Assembly: GCA_021775095.1 (NCBI GenBank)
Contig: JAJFII010000102.1
Location: 1-64,000, forward strand
Origin: Rhodospirillales bacterium
Lineage (GTDB): Bacteria > Pseudomonadota > Alphaproteobacteria > Rhodospirillales > Casp-alpha2
DNA length: 64,000 nucleotides
Direction: 5' to 3'
A program made the translations under genes and the position numbers. Of the stretch, positions 36,493 to 44,980 are shown one piece after another. The notes beneath the pieces are model-generated. The model saw only the letters and a list, made by a program, of their open reading frames with translations. It was not told where the DNA came from and did no database searches. Positions within the stretch are counted from its first letter, which is position 1. Each line of letters opens with the position of its first letter.

Positions 36493-37044
36493 TTATTCGA
36501 CGGTCAACTTGTTGAGCTGCCATATGGACCGTTCGTATATGGCGGTTTCTTTCAAGTGCGGGAAATCATCCAATGGATAGATAATCCAAAGGGGACCCTT
36601 ATCGCGCACTCGCATGTATGTGCCGTTTTTTTTGGTGGCCAAAATCACACCGTATTTCTCAAAATCAGAAACTGGCACTATCACTTCGTAATCGTTGATG
36701 GCGTTGGCTCGAACCGACGAGCCATAAGCGCCAACCGCGTTGAGCACATCATGCGCAAGAACGCCCTCGAAAGTCGTTATTCCCTCGGTCCAAGGGGTCC
36801 AGGTCTTAATTTCCGTTGTGCCCAATGCCTCCAGCATGTCCCGGTCGAACTGGGCACCATCGGCGGTGTTGGTAACGGAAATTTTGCCCGAAATGGTCAG
36901 GATGACCTGGTTTTTAGGCGGCACCAGCGATTCCGCTGCCTGCGCCGCAATCGGGCCATAGGAAACCATCGTCAGATAGCCGCCGACAATTGTCATAAAA
37001 ATCAACAGCGAAACTGGGGAACGCTGGTGCTTCATAAAAATCAT
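36493..37044 (-). CDS. SUOX-fold (oxidoreductase molybdopterin-binding-like) periplasmic protein lacking cysteine
   Basis: 183 residues with a signal sequence up to about QAAES. The mature part (VILTISGKISVTNT, GAQFDRDMLEALG, FEGVLAHDVLNAVGA, YEVIVPVSDFEKYGVILATKKNG, GPLWIIYPLDD) matches the small exported SUOX-like domain family. True sulfite-oxidase-type enzymes bind molybdenum through a Cys, but this protein has no cysteine at all, so a molybdenum enzyme is unlikely. It may be a ligand-binding partner for the histidine kinase encoded three bases downstream. The start may be this ATG or the one nine bases inside. Confidence 0.8.
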   Translation of the reverse strand: MIFMKHQRSPVSLLIFMTIVGGYLTMVSYGPIAAQAAESLVPPKNQVILTISGKISVTNTADGAQFDRDMLEALGTTEIKTWTPWTEGITTFEGVLAHDVLNAVGAYGSSVRANAINDYEVIVPVSDFEKYGVILATKKNGTYMRVRDKGPLWIIYPLDDFPHLKETAIYERSIWQLNKLTVE

Positions 37045-37056
37045 GATCTATATCAA
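37043..37056. promoter_or_regulatory. Candidate FNR/FixK-type box at the SUOX-like gene
   Basis: On the minus strand the sequence is TTGATATAGATCAT, 9 of 10 fixed bases of TTGAT-N4-ATCAA. It overlaps the first base pairs of the gene start, which suits repression or a mis-placed start better than activation. Tentative. Confidence 0.35.
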
Positions 37057-37299
37057 TCTTTAAATAACCTTCAATTGGTTCGGAAATTCGAATGTGCAAT
37101 TTAAAGTTGTTGTGTGTGTCGGTCCGAGAGTTGCATTTCTAAACCCCCTAAATCCATTCTGATCGTACCCATTGCTGCCATTCGGTTCAAGTATCAAGCC
37201 GAATCCCAACGCGAGCAAATGAGCAATAAAAGTGCCATATCGCCGTCGGTACCTTATCCTGCTTAGGCCGGTAGATAACACACCCCGGGAGAATGATAT

Positions 37300-38160
37300 T
37301 CAGTTATTCAATTGAACCGTTGCTGCTCGCGTTGAATTGGACAGGGCGATGGGCGGGCCTGAATTATTTGGTTCTGAAATGGCGCGAAATTTAAGGCTAA
37401 ACGCAGTCGTATGGATTGGATAGCACCAGATTACTTTGTCGCCAATCATGCCATCGCGGCGCTGACAGTCGCGAATTTTTTTATAATATTCGTCTTGGTA
37501 TTTTGACCGTAAAATTTCATAGGAAAGGTTTTGAGATTCAAATCCTCTGAGCCCACCATTGCGAAATTTATCCATCAAATTTATTATCTGTGTCGTGTTG
37601 GCGAACTCATACTCGACAATTCCAATCGGTGTAACGATCCGGTGTAAGATTTTTTTATAGGGCTTCCAAATATAGTCGGCGTTAATCAGGGTTAATGTGA
37701 CTAAATCTCTGTAAGAAGGGAAATAAGTGTTAAAGTCTGAGCGGTTCCCAGGCTGAATATGATAAAAAATAACGGTTGATTGCTGTTCCAGCTGGGCCTG
37801 AATGAAGATTTCATCCAGATAGACATTTTGCGATGTTTCCCGATGCCCAACTTCTATCCACGTACAGGTTTCAGGAACAAAAATATATGCTTCTTCAACA
37901 TGAGATGACCTCGACAATTGTAACAATTCCGCTTCGCCATCGAATTCACATTTATTGGTAACAACAACCCGAACTTTATTTTCTCTATTAACCCTTAGAT
38001 GATCTGTATATTCAAATAATCGCCTATCCAAATAAGGCGTATTTTTATTTTTTTCAATCCGAGAACTCCGGTCAAGTGAAGCCGCATAAGCATCGAGCGG
38101 GAGAACAAACCACCCGACCGCTATAGCGATTAAAGCCACCTTCACTTGCAGCATACACAC
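37300..38160 (-). CDS. Unrecognised secreted protein
   Basis: 286 residues with an N-terminal signal (VALIAIAVGWFVLPLDAYA). No family was recognised. The mature part is AT-rich in codon use, has three well-separated cysteines (TNKCEFDGEAELL, PETCTWIEVG, VIWCYPIHT plus one in RDCQRRDG) and many beta-type stretches such as TVIFYHIQPGN and LVTLTLINADYIW. DGEAELLQLSRSSHVEEAYIF is reminiscent of JAB/Mov34 isopeptidase-type folds only superficially; no metal motif JAMM is complete. It is upstream of nothing on its strand within 255 bases and downstream of the BTLCP gene. Confidence 0.6.
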   Translation of the reverse strand: MCMLQVKVALIAIAVGWFVLPLDAYAASLDRSSRIEKNKNTPYLDRRLFEYTDHLRVNRENKVRVVVTNKCEFDGEAELLQLSRSSHVEEAYIFVPETCTWIEVGHRETSQNVYLDEIFIQAQLEQQSTVIFYHIQPGNRSDFNTYFPSYRDLVTLTLINADYIWKPYKKILHRIVTPIGIVEYEFANTTQIINLMDKFRNGGLRGFESQNLSYEILRSKYQDEYYKKIRDCQRRDGMIGDKVIWCYPIHTTAFSLKFRAISEPNNSGPPIALSNSTRAATVQLNN

Positions 38161-38307
38161 AATCAGTACTCCCTTCAGGGAATATTCAGCCCTTTGATTA
38201 TCGGTCTATTTCCGCAACAAAGTCAAAAGTTACAATGCCACCCATGGCAGAACCTGCCGCCCGGTCGGTCTTGGCGGGCAAAAAAACGGGCCCTGCGGAT
38301 GTTTCAA

Positions 38308-39003
38308 TTATCCGCGACGATGGCGCCACCAGAAAGTACGATTTATCGAAAACACCGGCTCGTAGTGTCGTACGGTTTTTGTTTCAACCACTTTTTTGAT
38401 CTGATTATCCAAAAGATAAGTCTTTATCTTTTTTGTCTTTTTATCTCGGATAAACGCCACCAGGACAGCGTGGCCTACTTTCAAATTCAAATCCTTTACC
38501 GCGACAACACGGATTTCATTGTCCTTGAAACCAAGCAAGCGTAGAGATAAATATTTTACGATGGCGTAATCCTCACAGTCGCCGAAACGCGCCATAAATT
38601 CGCCAGGAGTTGCCCAATAGTCCTTCGTGCCCCAGTTGGATTTGTCGGTAATATAGTCAGCTTTATTCATGCGCGCATTAACCGCGCGAAGTTGGGTAAA
38701 CTTATCGTATTTTTTTATGCTGATAAGAAATTTTTTCCAGTCGCCAAAACCACATATATTGAGCCGTTTGGAACTGCATTTTAGTTGCTTTTTGCCCTTC
38801 ACTTCCTTTGAATATCTTGATAAAGCCGACCGCCACTTTTTAAAGGGTCGTAAATCTTTTGATCTCGTTTCGACACTTTGAAAAAAGCTGGGTCGGTATT
38901 TTTTTGCAGCCGCAGAACCAAAGGGAATCGAAATCATAAAACCAGATAAGGTCAGGGCAATTACCCCTGCTCGCCATATTTTGAAGGTCTTGGATAGGGG
39001 CAT
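38308..39003 (-). CDS. BTLCP transglutaminase-like cysteine peptidase
   Basis: 231 residues with a signal segment (VIALTLSGFMISIPFGSAAA). The catalytic triad of the bacterial transglutaminase-like cysteine protease family is visible: Cys in RFGDCEDYAIVKY, His in VGHAVLVAFI and Asp in TYLLDNQIKKV. NARMNKADYITDKSNWGTKDYWATP is also family-like. In other bacteria such proteins (LapG) cleave surface adhesins under LapD control, but no adhesin or type I secretion gene is nearby. AGGAAGAC just before the ATG is a good ribosome site. Confidence 0.88.
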   Translation of the reverse strand: MPLSKTFKIWRAGVIALTLSGFMISIPFGSAAAKKYRPSFFQSVETRSKDLRPFKKWRSALSRYSKEVKGKKQLKCSSKRLNICGFGDWKKFLISIKKYDKFTQLRAVNARMNKADYITDKSNWGTKDYWATPGEFMARFGDCEDYAIVKYLSLRLLGFKDNEIRVVAVKDLNLKVGHAVLVAFIRDKKTKKIKTYLLDNQIKKVVETKTVRHYEPVFSINRTFWWRHRRG

Positions 39004-39023
39004 AATGTCTTCCTGAAGAATAA

Positions 39024-40619
39024 TCAGTTAATTAAAATGTGCGGTGGCAATATTCCTGCTAAATACTGGCGCTGAGCCATATTTGCGTCGGCAAATAACA
39101 GGCTGAAAATATTATGGTCGTCTGAAATCGGCTCCGAATATTTGAAAAAATCTGGCGACACCTTGCGGCTACCGGATACCGAAAACGCGACTAGGTTCGC
39201 CAATTGACCGGTTAACCCATTCTCTTCGATTGTCAGTTTAGGTGACTTGGCTAAAGCAGAGGCGACGACAAAAATATTGCCGTCGTCAATGCCCGACACA
39301 TAAAGATTGGAAAAAGCCGTCGCCATGGTCGCAAGCAGGCGACGGTTTGGTTCATCATCAGTCGAATCAAAAAATGTGTTCATCACAACTGCTCCGCCCG
39401 ACCTCAAGCATTTTTTTAGATCACCAAAAAACTCCCTGGTCATCAGGTAATCTGGAACATTATCCCCCTGGAAGAGATCAACAATCGCAAGGTCGTATTT
39501 TTGCTCGCATTTCCGCGCAAATGTCCTAGCGTCTTCCAGATAAACCTTTATGCCGGTCGGATCAAAGGCGAAGTTGTTTTGTGCCGCATCCAAGGCAGAG
39601 GCGTTAATTTCAACAACAGATACACCCAGTCCTTCGGTTTTGAAATGCCGGGGCACAATCCCGGCACCAAGGCCCAGGACGACAACATCTTTAGCATCCG
39701 GCACATAAGAGTGAGCAAGTGATTCAAGCACATAAGTATACATGGAAACGGACGTGTTATCCGTTGTCGTTCGGTTTTGAATCAATCCGTCCTGGATAAA
39801 ATATTTTTCAATTACCCCGCTCCCGTCATCGCGCTTTACTTCGGCAACTTTTATATTCCCGAACATCGATGTGTATTCTGCAATAACGTCAAAGGACGCC
39901 GTGTCCGCATAGGCCGAGCGAATTAACTTCAGGTAGCGATCCTGCGCCAGAATCACGGAAACGCAAAGGGCGACAGTTAAGATGCCAGCAATCAGCAGTC
40001 GGGATCGTATTGTCTTTTTCTGAATTTTGGAAACAAAGATATAAATTGTGGCAACAGTACCCATGAGCGCCCCAAGGACTAATATCGCCCGGAAATTTGT
40101 GACGTTCGGGATAAACAGAAAAGCGGTAAACAAAACACCCACTACGGATCCCATCGTACTTATAAAAAATACCCGGCCTGCGCCCCCATCTCCGGTTTTC
40201 TTGATATTTCTCGTCATACTAATCAGTAACGGGTTCATGGCAGACAGGGCGATCAAGGGCAGCGCCAGAAGCAACGTCGCACCAAGAAAACTCCCGGCAA
40301 TCAAATTAATTTGCGACAGCCATGGAAATACGAGAGGATATAAAGTGGATGAAATTGCAATTGCCACGGCAGACGCAATTGGCGTCGCCAAGAATAAATG
40401 CTCACTAGATACCTGTGATTTTTTTTCAGAAATACTTCCACCTAATCGATAACCAACGGCCAAAAAAACAAGCGTTATGGAAAGAATTCCAGCCCAAATG
40501 TAGAGACTAACGCCAAAAAAGGGGGTCATTATTCGTGACGCAAGGACCTCAAGCGAAAGGGTTACGGCGCCCGTCAAAAAAATTAGGAACTCGTAGCGTT
40601 GTAATTTTGAAGTATCGAT
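39024..40619 (-). CDS. Membrane-anchored spermidine synthase-like protein
   Basis: About 531 residues: roughly seven membrane segments, then a cytoplasmic spermidine-synthase-like SAM domain (VVVLGLGAGIVPRHF, VSVVEINASALDAAQ, VYLEDARTFAR, AIVDLFQGDNVP). Fused polyamine-synthase-like membrane proteins are common, but their reaction is often unknown. The start is odd: no ATG, GTG or TTG lies before the first membrane helix except an internal TTG at 40577 without a ribosome site. A full AGGAGG at 40630-40625 sits five bases before an in-frame ATC at 40619, which would restore the first helix. ATC is therefore proposed as the start. Confidence 0.75.
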   Translation of the reverse strand: MDTSKLQRYEFLIFLTGAVTLSLEVLASRIMTPFFGVSLYIWAGILSITLVFLAVGYRLGGSISEKKSQVSSEHLFLATPIASAVAIAISSTLYPLVFPWLSQINLIAGSFLGATLLLALPLIALSAMNPLLISMTRNIKKTGDGGAGRVFFISTMGSVVGVLFTAFLFIPNVTNFRAILVLGALMGTVATIYIFVSKIQKKTIRSRLLIAGILTVALCVSVILAQDRYLKLIRSAYADTASFDVIAEYTSMFGNIKVAEVKRDDGSGVIEKYFIQDGLIQNRTTTDNTSVSMYTYVLESLAHSYVPDAKDVVVLGLGAGIVPRHFKTEGLGVSVVEINASALDAAQNNFAFDPTGIKVYLEDARTFARKCEQKYDLAIVDLFQGDNVPDYLMTREFFGDLKKCLRSGGAVVMNTFFDSTDDEPNRRLLATMATAFSNLYVSGIDDGNIFVVASALAKSPKLTIEENGLTGQLANLVAFSVSGSRKVSPDFFKYSEPISDDHNIFSLLFADANMAQRQYLAGILPPHILIN

Positions 40620-40637
40620 TTTAACCTCCTATGTGCT

Positions 40638-41375
40638 CTATACAGCTTCGTTTGCAGCCGTTCGATGGGAAATACGTCTAATCTTCCAGGTTTTTATAAA
40701 TGCGGCAAATTGCAGTAACGCGACGACGCTAACCAGCGTAAGAAAAGGCAGTTGTGCCCAATTCGGGTCTCTCGGCTCCGTGTGAAAATGCAGAAAATGA
40801 ATAAAAAGGAAGTAGGCTGTATGTACCACAATCAACATCCACAGAACATACGCCCCTTGTTGGACAAATTTCCATATGGCACCACCAAGCAATCTCTGGC
40901 TAAAATCGTTGGATGCCATCGCCAGGATCAGACAATAAAGTAAGCCAACAGTACCAATTATATTGGCCAGGCTAAAGCCGTGTTGAACCATAACGTAATT
41001 ACCTGAGACAGGGTGTATTTCGTACCCGAACAGGCGCAACAGGTCCCAGTCTACCCACCCCACCAGGATGATGGCCGTGTGAATTAGCGCAAGCAAAACA
41101 CCATAAATGCCCAACTCACGACGCCAGAGGACCGTCGGTCTCGTTGCCGGAATTAACCGGGCTAAAGGTCCTATTGCCATGGACAGGGCAATCAATACAA
41201 ATCCTGTGTCCCCGACCGCCCTGTTCCATTGATGCATTGCCGACCAGTTGGGCCGTGATTCCAAAAATACGTAAATGCCAAGCCCCGTAAGAATCAAGAC
41301 AACAAGGTGGCGAATTTTCCAATTGAAATGAGCCGAAGTCTTTGTCCGGTTCCCTGTGCGTCCAGATAGGCTCAT
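40638..41375 (-). CDS. Ferric reductase-like heme membrane protein
   Basis: 245 residues with six membrane segments. ARLIPATRPTVLWRRELGIYG followed by LALIHTAIIL, YVMVQHGFSLAN and LIVVHTAYFLFIHFLHFH give the spaced histidines of the ferric-reductase/MsrQ-type b-heme fold (PF01794-like). No flavin domain and no MsrP partner are encoded nearby. It likely passes electrons across the inner membrane. It lies 18 bases upstream of the spermidine-synthase-like gene and in the same direction. Confidence 0.8.
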   Translation of the reverse strand: MSLSGRTGNRTKTSAHFNWKIRHLVVLILTGLGIYVFLESRPNWSAMHQWNRAVGDTGFVLIALSMAIGPLARLIPATRPTVLWRRELGIYGVLLALIHTAIILVGWVDWDLLRLFGYEIHPVSGNYVMVQHGFSLANIIGTVGLLYCLILAMASNDFSQRLLGGAIWKFVQQGAYVLWMLIVVHTAYFLFIHFLHFHTEPRDPNWAQLPFLTLVSVVALLQFAAFIKTWKIRRISHRTAANEAV

Positions 41376-41439
41376 AACAGTTTCTCTCCGATGTTTGAAA
41401 ACGAGATGTGTCGCGATGGTTTTACAAATTCAACCGGTT

Positions 41440-42834
41440 TTAGCCGGGCAGACGAATTCGGGCTGTTAATCCTCCTCCCGGCCGATTCTCAAGTTCAATT
41501 TCGCCGCCATGCTTATCGATAACGGCCTGGACGACACTTAACCCAAGGCCGATTCCTCCGGTACCCTGGCCGCGCGCGCTATCAACGCGATAAAAAGGTA
41601 AAAATACCTGTTCGAGTTCTTCCTCCGGAATTCCCGGGCCATTATCTGTAACTGTGATTTCAATGGTGTTTTCCTGCTTTGTGATTTCAACGGCTACGCG
41701 TTGACCATATTTGAGCGCATTTTCTATCAAATTTGATAGGGCGCGCTTAATTGATCTCGTGCGACATTCCAAAATCACCTCTTCGGTTTCGGTAAAATCG
41801 ATGTGATAGCCGGCATCTGACAAGTCATCACAAACGGATGCGACAAGTGCTGTCAGGTTAACCCTTTCCACATCTTCGTTTTCCGCGTCTTCTCTGGCAA
41901 ACGACAAGGTAGAAGAAATCATTGCTTCCATTTCTGCAAGCGTGGTTTTCATCTTTTCCTTTTCCTCACCGTCATCAATGGCCTCTGTTCTCAGCCTTAA
42001 CAAGGTAATTGGTGTGCGCAGGTCATGTGAAATGGCAGCCAGCATTTGCGTTCGATTCTCAATAAGTTGTTTGAGTCGTTTCTGCATTTCGTTAAAGGCA
42101 AGGGTCGCTTCCTGCAGTTCTATCGGACCACCAACCACAAGCGGCGGCGCATTCACATCTTTGCCCAGGCGTTTGGATGCGGCGGTGAATACCAGCAACG
42201 GCCGGGTAACGCGACGGATGACCCACAGGGAAATTATAATCACACCAAGCGCCATTAACGTCATCGACAAAACCGTTTTAATCGACCAAAGGGTTCCGTC
42301 GTCAGGTACGACGGCAGAAAAATTAAGCCATTTGCCATCCTTCAAACGTACGGAAGCCCGCAACAGTTGGCCATTTCCCTGGCCATGAAAAATGCGAGCC
42401 ATAGGCGGATGACCTGAAACCTGCGTGATCTCGGTAATCGATGTGTCAGGGTGGTCCTTTACATCGATGACCTGGACAACAACGCGAGTTTCGTCAGCCG
42501 TGCCAATTAACCGTTCCAAGTATTTCTTAAGGAGCGAATTAATGATGCCACCGGACTCATTTTCAAGCAGTCGGCTAACGGGTGTTACGGTAATGCCCAA
42601 GGTTTGACTATTTGTTGCCCGTAATATTTGCTCCCGCCATTCGGTTGGCGTTTCATCAAACAATCGCGTAATTGCCGCAACCCGATGTGATATCTGATGC
42701 CCTCCGGTCATGGTCAGGATATCTGCTCTATCCGCCGTATAAATGGACATGCTGAAGATGTGCGATACAGTTAATCCAACAAGCAAAACAATGATCGTCT
42801 GTCCAACCAAACTTCGCGGTAAAAAGCGCTTCAC
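41440..42834 (-). CDS. EnvZ/QseC-type sensor histidine kinase
   Basis: About 464 residues when started at the GTG that overlaps the stop of the response regulator (GTGA). An ATG 42 bases further upstream is possible. Two membrane segments (SLVGQTIIVLLVGLTVSH and LSMTLMALGVIIISLWVI) enclose a periplasmic sensor of about 150 residues. HAMP, H box MLAAISHDLRTPITLLRLR, N box ALSNLIENALKYG, G1 VTDNGPGIPEEE and G2 GGIGLGLSVVQA are intact. Given the metal genes around it, it may sense copper or another envelope stress, but the sensor region has no recognisable metal motif. Confidence 0.92.
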   Translation of the reverse strand: MKRFLPRSLVGQTIIVLLVGLTVSHIFSMSIYTADRADILTMTGGHQISHRVAAITRLFDETPTEWREQILRATNSQTLGITVTPVSRLLENESGGIINSLLKKYLERLIGTADETRVVVQVIDVKDHPDTSITEITQVSGHPPMARIFHGQGNGQLLRASVRLKDGKWLNFSAVVPDDGTLWSIKTVLSMTLMALGVIIISLWVIRRVTRPLLVFTAASKRLGKDVNAPPLVVGGPIELQEATLAFNEMQKRLKQLIENRTQMLAAISHDLRTPITLLRLRTEAIDDGEEKEKMKTTLAEMEAMISSTLSFAREDAENEDVERVNLTALVASVCDDLSDAGYHIDFTETEEVILECRTRSIKRALSNLIENALKYGQRVAVEITKQENTIEITVTDNGPGIPEEELEQVFLPFYRVDSARGQGTGGIGLGLSVVQAVIDKHGGEIELENRPGGGLTARIRLPG

Positions 42835-43550
42835 GTTTTTACGACAGTCGGCGTAAAAACGTAGCCACCACCCCATACGGTTTTAATTATTTGTGGGTCT
42901 TTCGGGTCTGCCTCTACCTTCTTGCGAAGTCGACTGACCTGGGTATCGATACTTCGATCAAATGGCGTTGAATCCCTTCCCTGCGTCAGATCAATGAGCT
43001 GATCTCTATTCAAAATGTGCCCAGGACGATGGATAAAGGTGATGAGTAAATTAAACTCTCCTGTGCTCAGTGGGACGATCACCCCATCTTCGCGGACCAA
43101 TTGGCGCGTCGCTAAATTGAATGTCCATCTGTCAAAACCGACCAACGCTTCTTCCGGAAGACGTTCTTGTTCTGGAAGACTTTTTGCGCGCCGCAGGACG
43201 GCTTTGATGCGGGCAAGAAGTTCGCGCGGGTTAAAAGGTTTGGCGATATAATCGTCTGCGCCCATTTCCAGGCCGACGATCCGATCTGTTTCCTCGCCCA
43301 TTGCCGTTAGCATAATCACCGAAATCGAGGATTCTGCGCGCAGGTTTCGGCACAGAGTCAATCCGTCCTCTCCCGGCAACATTAAATCCAGCACGATTAA
43401 ATCGATTCGATGTTCACAAAGTATTTGTTGCATTGATTTGCCGTCGGGAGCCGTGCTTACCCGCATTCCGTGCTGTTTCAGAAAGCGACCGACCAGGTCA
43501 CGAATTTCTCTGTGGTCGTCGACGACCAGGATATGTGGGCGATCTGTCAT
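42831..43550 (-). CDS. OmpR/PhoB-family response regulator
   Basis: About 239 residues. The receiver domain has acidic pocket VVDDHREIRD, phospho-acceptor Asp in LIVLDLMLPGEDG, Thr in VIMLTAMGE and Lys in YIAKPFNPREL. The winged-helix output has VPLSTGEFNLLITFIHRPG and RSIDTQVSRLRKKVEADPKDPQIIKTVWGGGY. It should be phosphorylated by the kinase encoded downstream with a 4-base overlap. The open frame upstream of 43550 lacks family similarity. Its likely binding site is the CTGTCACA repeat in the divergent promoter region. Confidence 0.95.
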   Translation of the reverse strand: MTDRPHILVVDDHREIRDLVGRFLKQHGMRVSTAPDGKSMQQILCEHRIDLIVLDLMLPGEDGLTLCRNLRAESSISVIMLTAMGEETDRIVGLEMGADDYIAKPFNPRELLARIKAVLRRAKSLPEQERLPEEALVGFDRWTFNLATRQLVREDGVIVPLSTGEFNLLITFIHRPGHILNRDQLIDLTQGRDSTPFDRSIDTQVSRLRKKVEADPKDPQIIKTVWGGGYVFTPTVVKT

Positions 43551-43621
43551 AAGGCCAATATAGGTAGATGTGCGATCAGGATCGAAGGAAAAAGTGCAAC
43601 AGAATTTGCCATTGATCAAAA

Positions 43622-43657
43622 CTGTCACACTCTGTCACAAAAAAGAAGTTTTGTGAC
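43622..43657. promoter_or_regulatory. Direct and inverted repeat operator between divergent genes
   Basis: CTGTCACA occurs at 43622-43629 and 43632-43639, ten bases apart, which is the spacing typical of OmpR-family sites. The second copy is also one arm of a perfect 9-bp inverted repeat, GTCACAAAA at 43634-43642 and TTTTGTGAC at 43649-43657. It lies between the response regulator gene and the His/Met-rich protein gene, so one site could control both. Confidence 0.6.
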
Positions 43658-43774
43658 GAACTTGCGCAACAAAAAAGTGCTCAAATACACCTGTTACCCA
43701 TGAGGCCGAAGAAAACCTCGGGTTCAATTTGCAATGTCCCAGCGCAGAAAATCACTTACAATCGGAGAAAAATC

Positions 43775-44275
43775 ATGAATAAAATCTACCCCCTGATAAC
43801 CGCCACCCTGTTGAGCGCATCACTGGCGGCAACTGGTATTGCAAACGCACACAGTTCTGAAATCCAGGGGTTTGCCGCACAAAACCCGGCCAAAACAACG
43901 GCGGCAATGCCAATGCATGCAACGGCATCCGCAAATAATGACATGAACCCACGCGGTGCCATGAGCCATCAAAACATGAGCCATCAATTCATGAACCATC
44001 AAATGATGGATCGAAGCATGGGCCACGGTATGATGGCTGGGAACTATCACCATTCTCAGGCGGCAATTATTGATCGGAAATTAACCGTCGAGGACGTGAA
44101 AAAAATAATTGATGGGCATTTGGTATGGATGGGGCACAAGCGCCTTAAGGTTGGCGAGGTCATAAAACAGGACGATGGCCTACTAATTGCTGATATCAAC
44201 ACGACAGATGGCTCGCTGGCCATGCGAATGGAAGTCAACGCGAAGTCCGGAGCCATGCATCTGGTGATTGAATAA
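43775..44275 (+). CDS. His/Met-rich periplasmic protein (PepSY-like C-terminus)
   Basis: About 166 residues starting at an ATG with CGGAGA nine bases upstream. A signal peptide ends near ANA. The middle has repeated SHQNM, SHQFM, NHQMM and GHGMM units, a likely Cu(I)-binding stretch. The C-terminal 65 residues (LTVEDVKKIIDGHLVWMGHKRLKVGEV, ADINTTDGSLAMRMEV) resemble a PepSY-type domain frequent in metal-resistance islands. It is divergent from the two-component genes and probably their target. Confidence 0.75.
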   Translation: MNKIYPLITATLLSASLAATGIANAHSSEIQGFAAQNPAKTTAAMPMHATASANNDMNPRGAMSHQNMSHQFMNHQMMDRSMGHGMMAGNYHHSQAAIIDRKLTVEDVKKIIDGHLVWMGHKRLKVGEVIKQDDGLLIADINTTDGSLAMRMEVNAKSGAMHLVIE

Positions 44276-44412
44276 CCAGGAACATTCGGGCGTTTCATGT
44301 GATTTTCCGGGCCTGCCCGCGACGTCCCCCTAAACGTCGGCACCATGAAGCGCCCGGATCCGCTGAATCCAGGACGGGTTCAATTTTTTTTGCAACGGAA
44401 TGAAGACTTGAG

Positions 44413-44640
44413 ATGGAACCTCTCTTCTATTTTGTATTCGGGCCAATTGCCCTATATCTGATGCATCTATATGCGATGTTACAAGCGGGTTGTGGTCAAA
44501 CCTCAAGGGAACCCATTCGCAGCCAGTTGCAAAGCCGTACGGCTCCTGGCGCAAAACGAAAGTCGGCAAAACAAAAATCGGAGGGTGATGTTGTTTATTG
44601 GCAAGCTCCAGTGAAAACAGATCGATACGATGGTTTATAA
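44413..44640 (+). CDS. Small membrane protein, unrecognised
   Basis: 75 residues: one N-terminal membrane segment (LFYFVFGPIALYLMHLYAML) followed by a basic tail with KRKSAKQKSEGD. No family was recognised. The stop overlaps the next ORF start by 11 bases, so the two small membrane proteins are probably coupled. Coding status rests on the overlap and on the hydrophobic segment. Confidence 0.5.
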   Translation: MEPLFYFVFGPIALYLMHLYAMLQAGCGQTSREPIRSQLQSRTAPGAKRKSAKQKSEGDVVYWQAPVKTDRYDGL

Positions 44641-44947
44641 CCTTACAGATTCAATGCGGATACCGTCTTCGACACCGCTCCATCCACGAAGAAAAACGAT
44701 CATTCCGCTTTTTGCCCTCGGCATGAGTTTAAGCTCATTCTTTGCCCTCACATACGTGCTCGCAACCATATTTGATCTTTGGTTCCCTGAACTTGCGTTG
44801 AACCCTGTATGGAGCCATCTTCTGCCGGGGTTCGAATGGCTGTCGTGGAGCAGCTTCTTTTTAGGATTAGCGGAAACATTTTCCTACGCCTGGTACATCG
44901 CTCTGGTATTTGGCTCGCTTCACAATTTTTTCTCTCACAAAACATAG
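44630..44947 (+). CDS. DUF5676-like two-helix membrane protein
   Basis: About 105 residues; the start may also be the ATG at 44654. Two membrane segments are evident: FALGMSLSSFFALTYVLATIFD and SSFFLGLAETFSYAWYIALVFGSLHNFF. The sequence LLPGFEWLSWSSFFLGL between them is the DUF5676 signature. Proteins of this family commonly accompany copper P-type ATPases and SHOCT proteins, as they do here. The biochemical role is unknown. Confidence 0.75.
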   Translation: MVYNLTDSMRIPSSTPLHPRRKTIIPLFALGMSLSSFFALTYVLATIFDLWFPELALNPVWSHLLPGFEWLSWSSFFLGLAETFSYAWYIALVFGSLHNFFSHKT

Positions 44948-44980
44948 GAAACAGCACGTTCCAAATGAAAGGAATAACCG

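Noticed and set aside
43940-44060. Apparent DNA repeat in the His/Met-rich gene
   Set aside because: The repetition comes from SHQxM-type codons in the protein and is not an exact nucleotide repeat.
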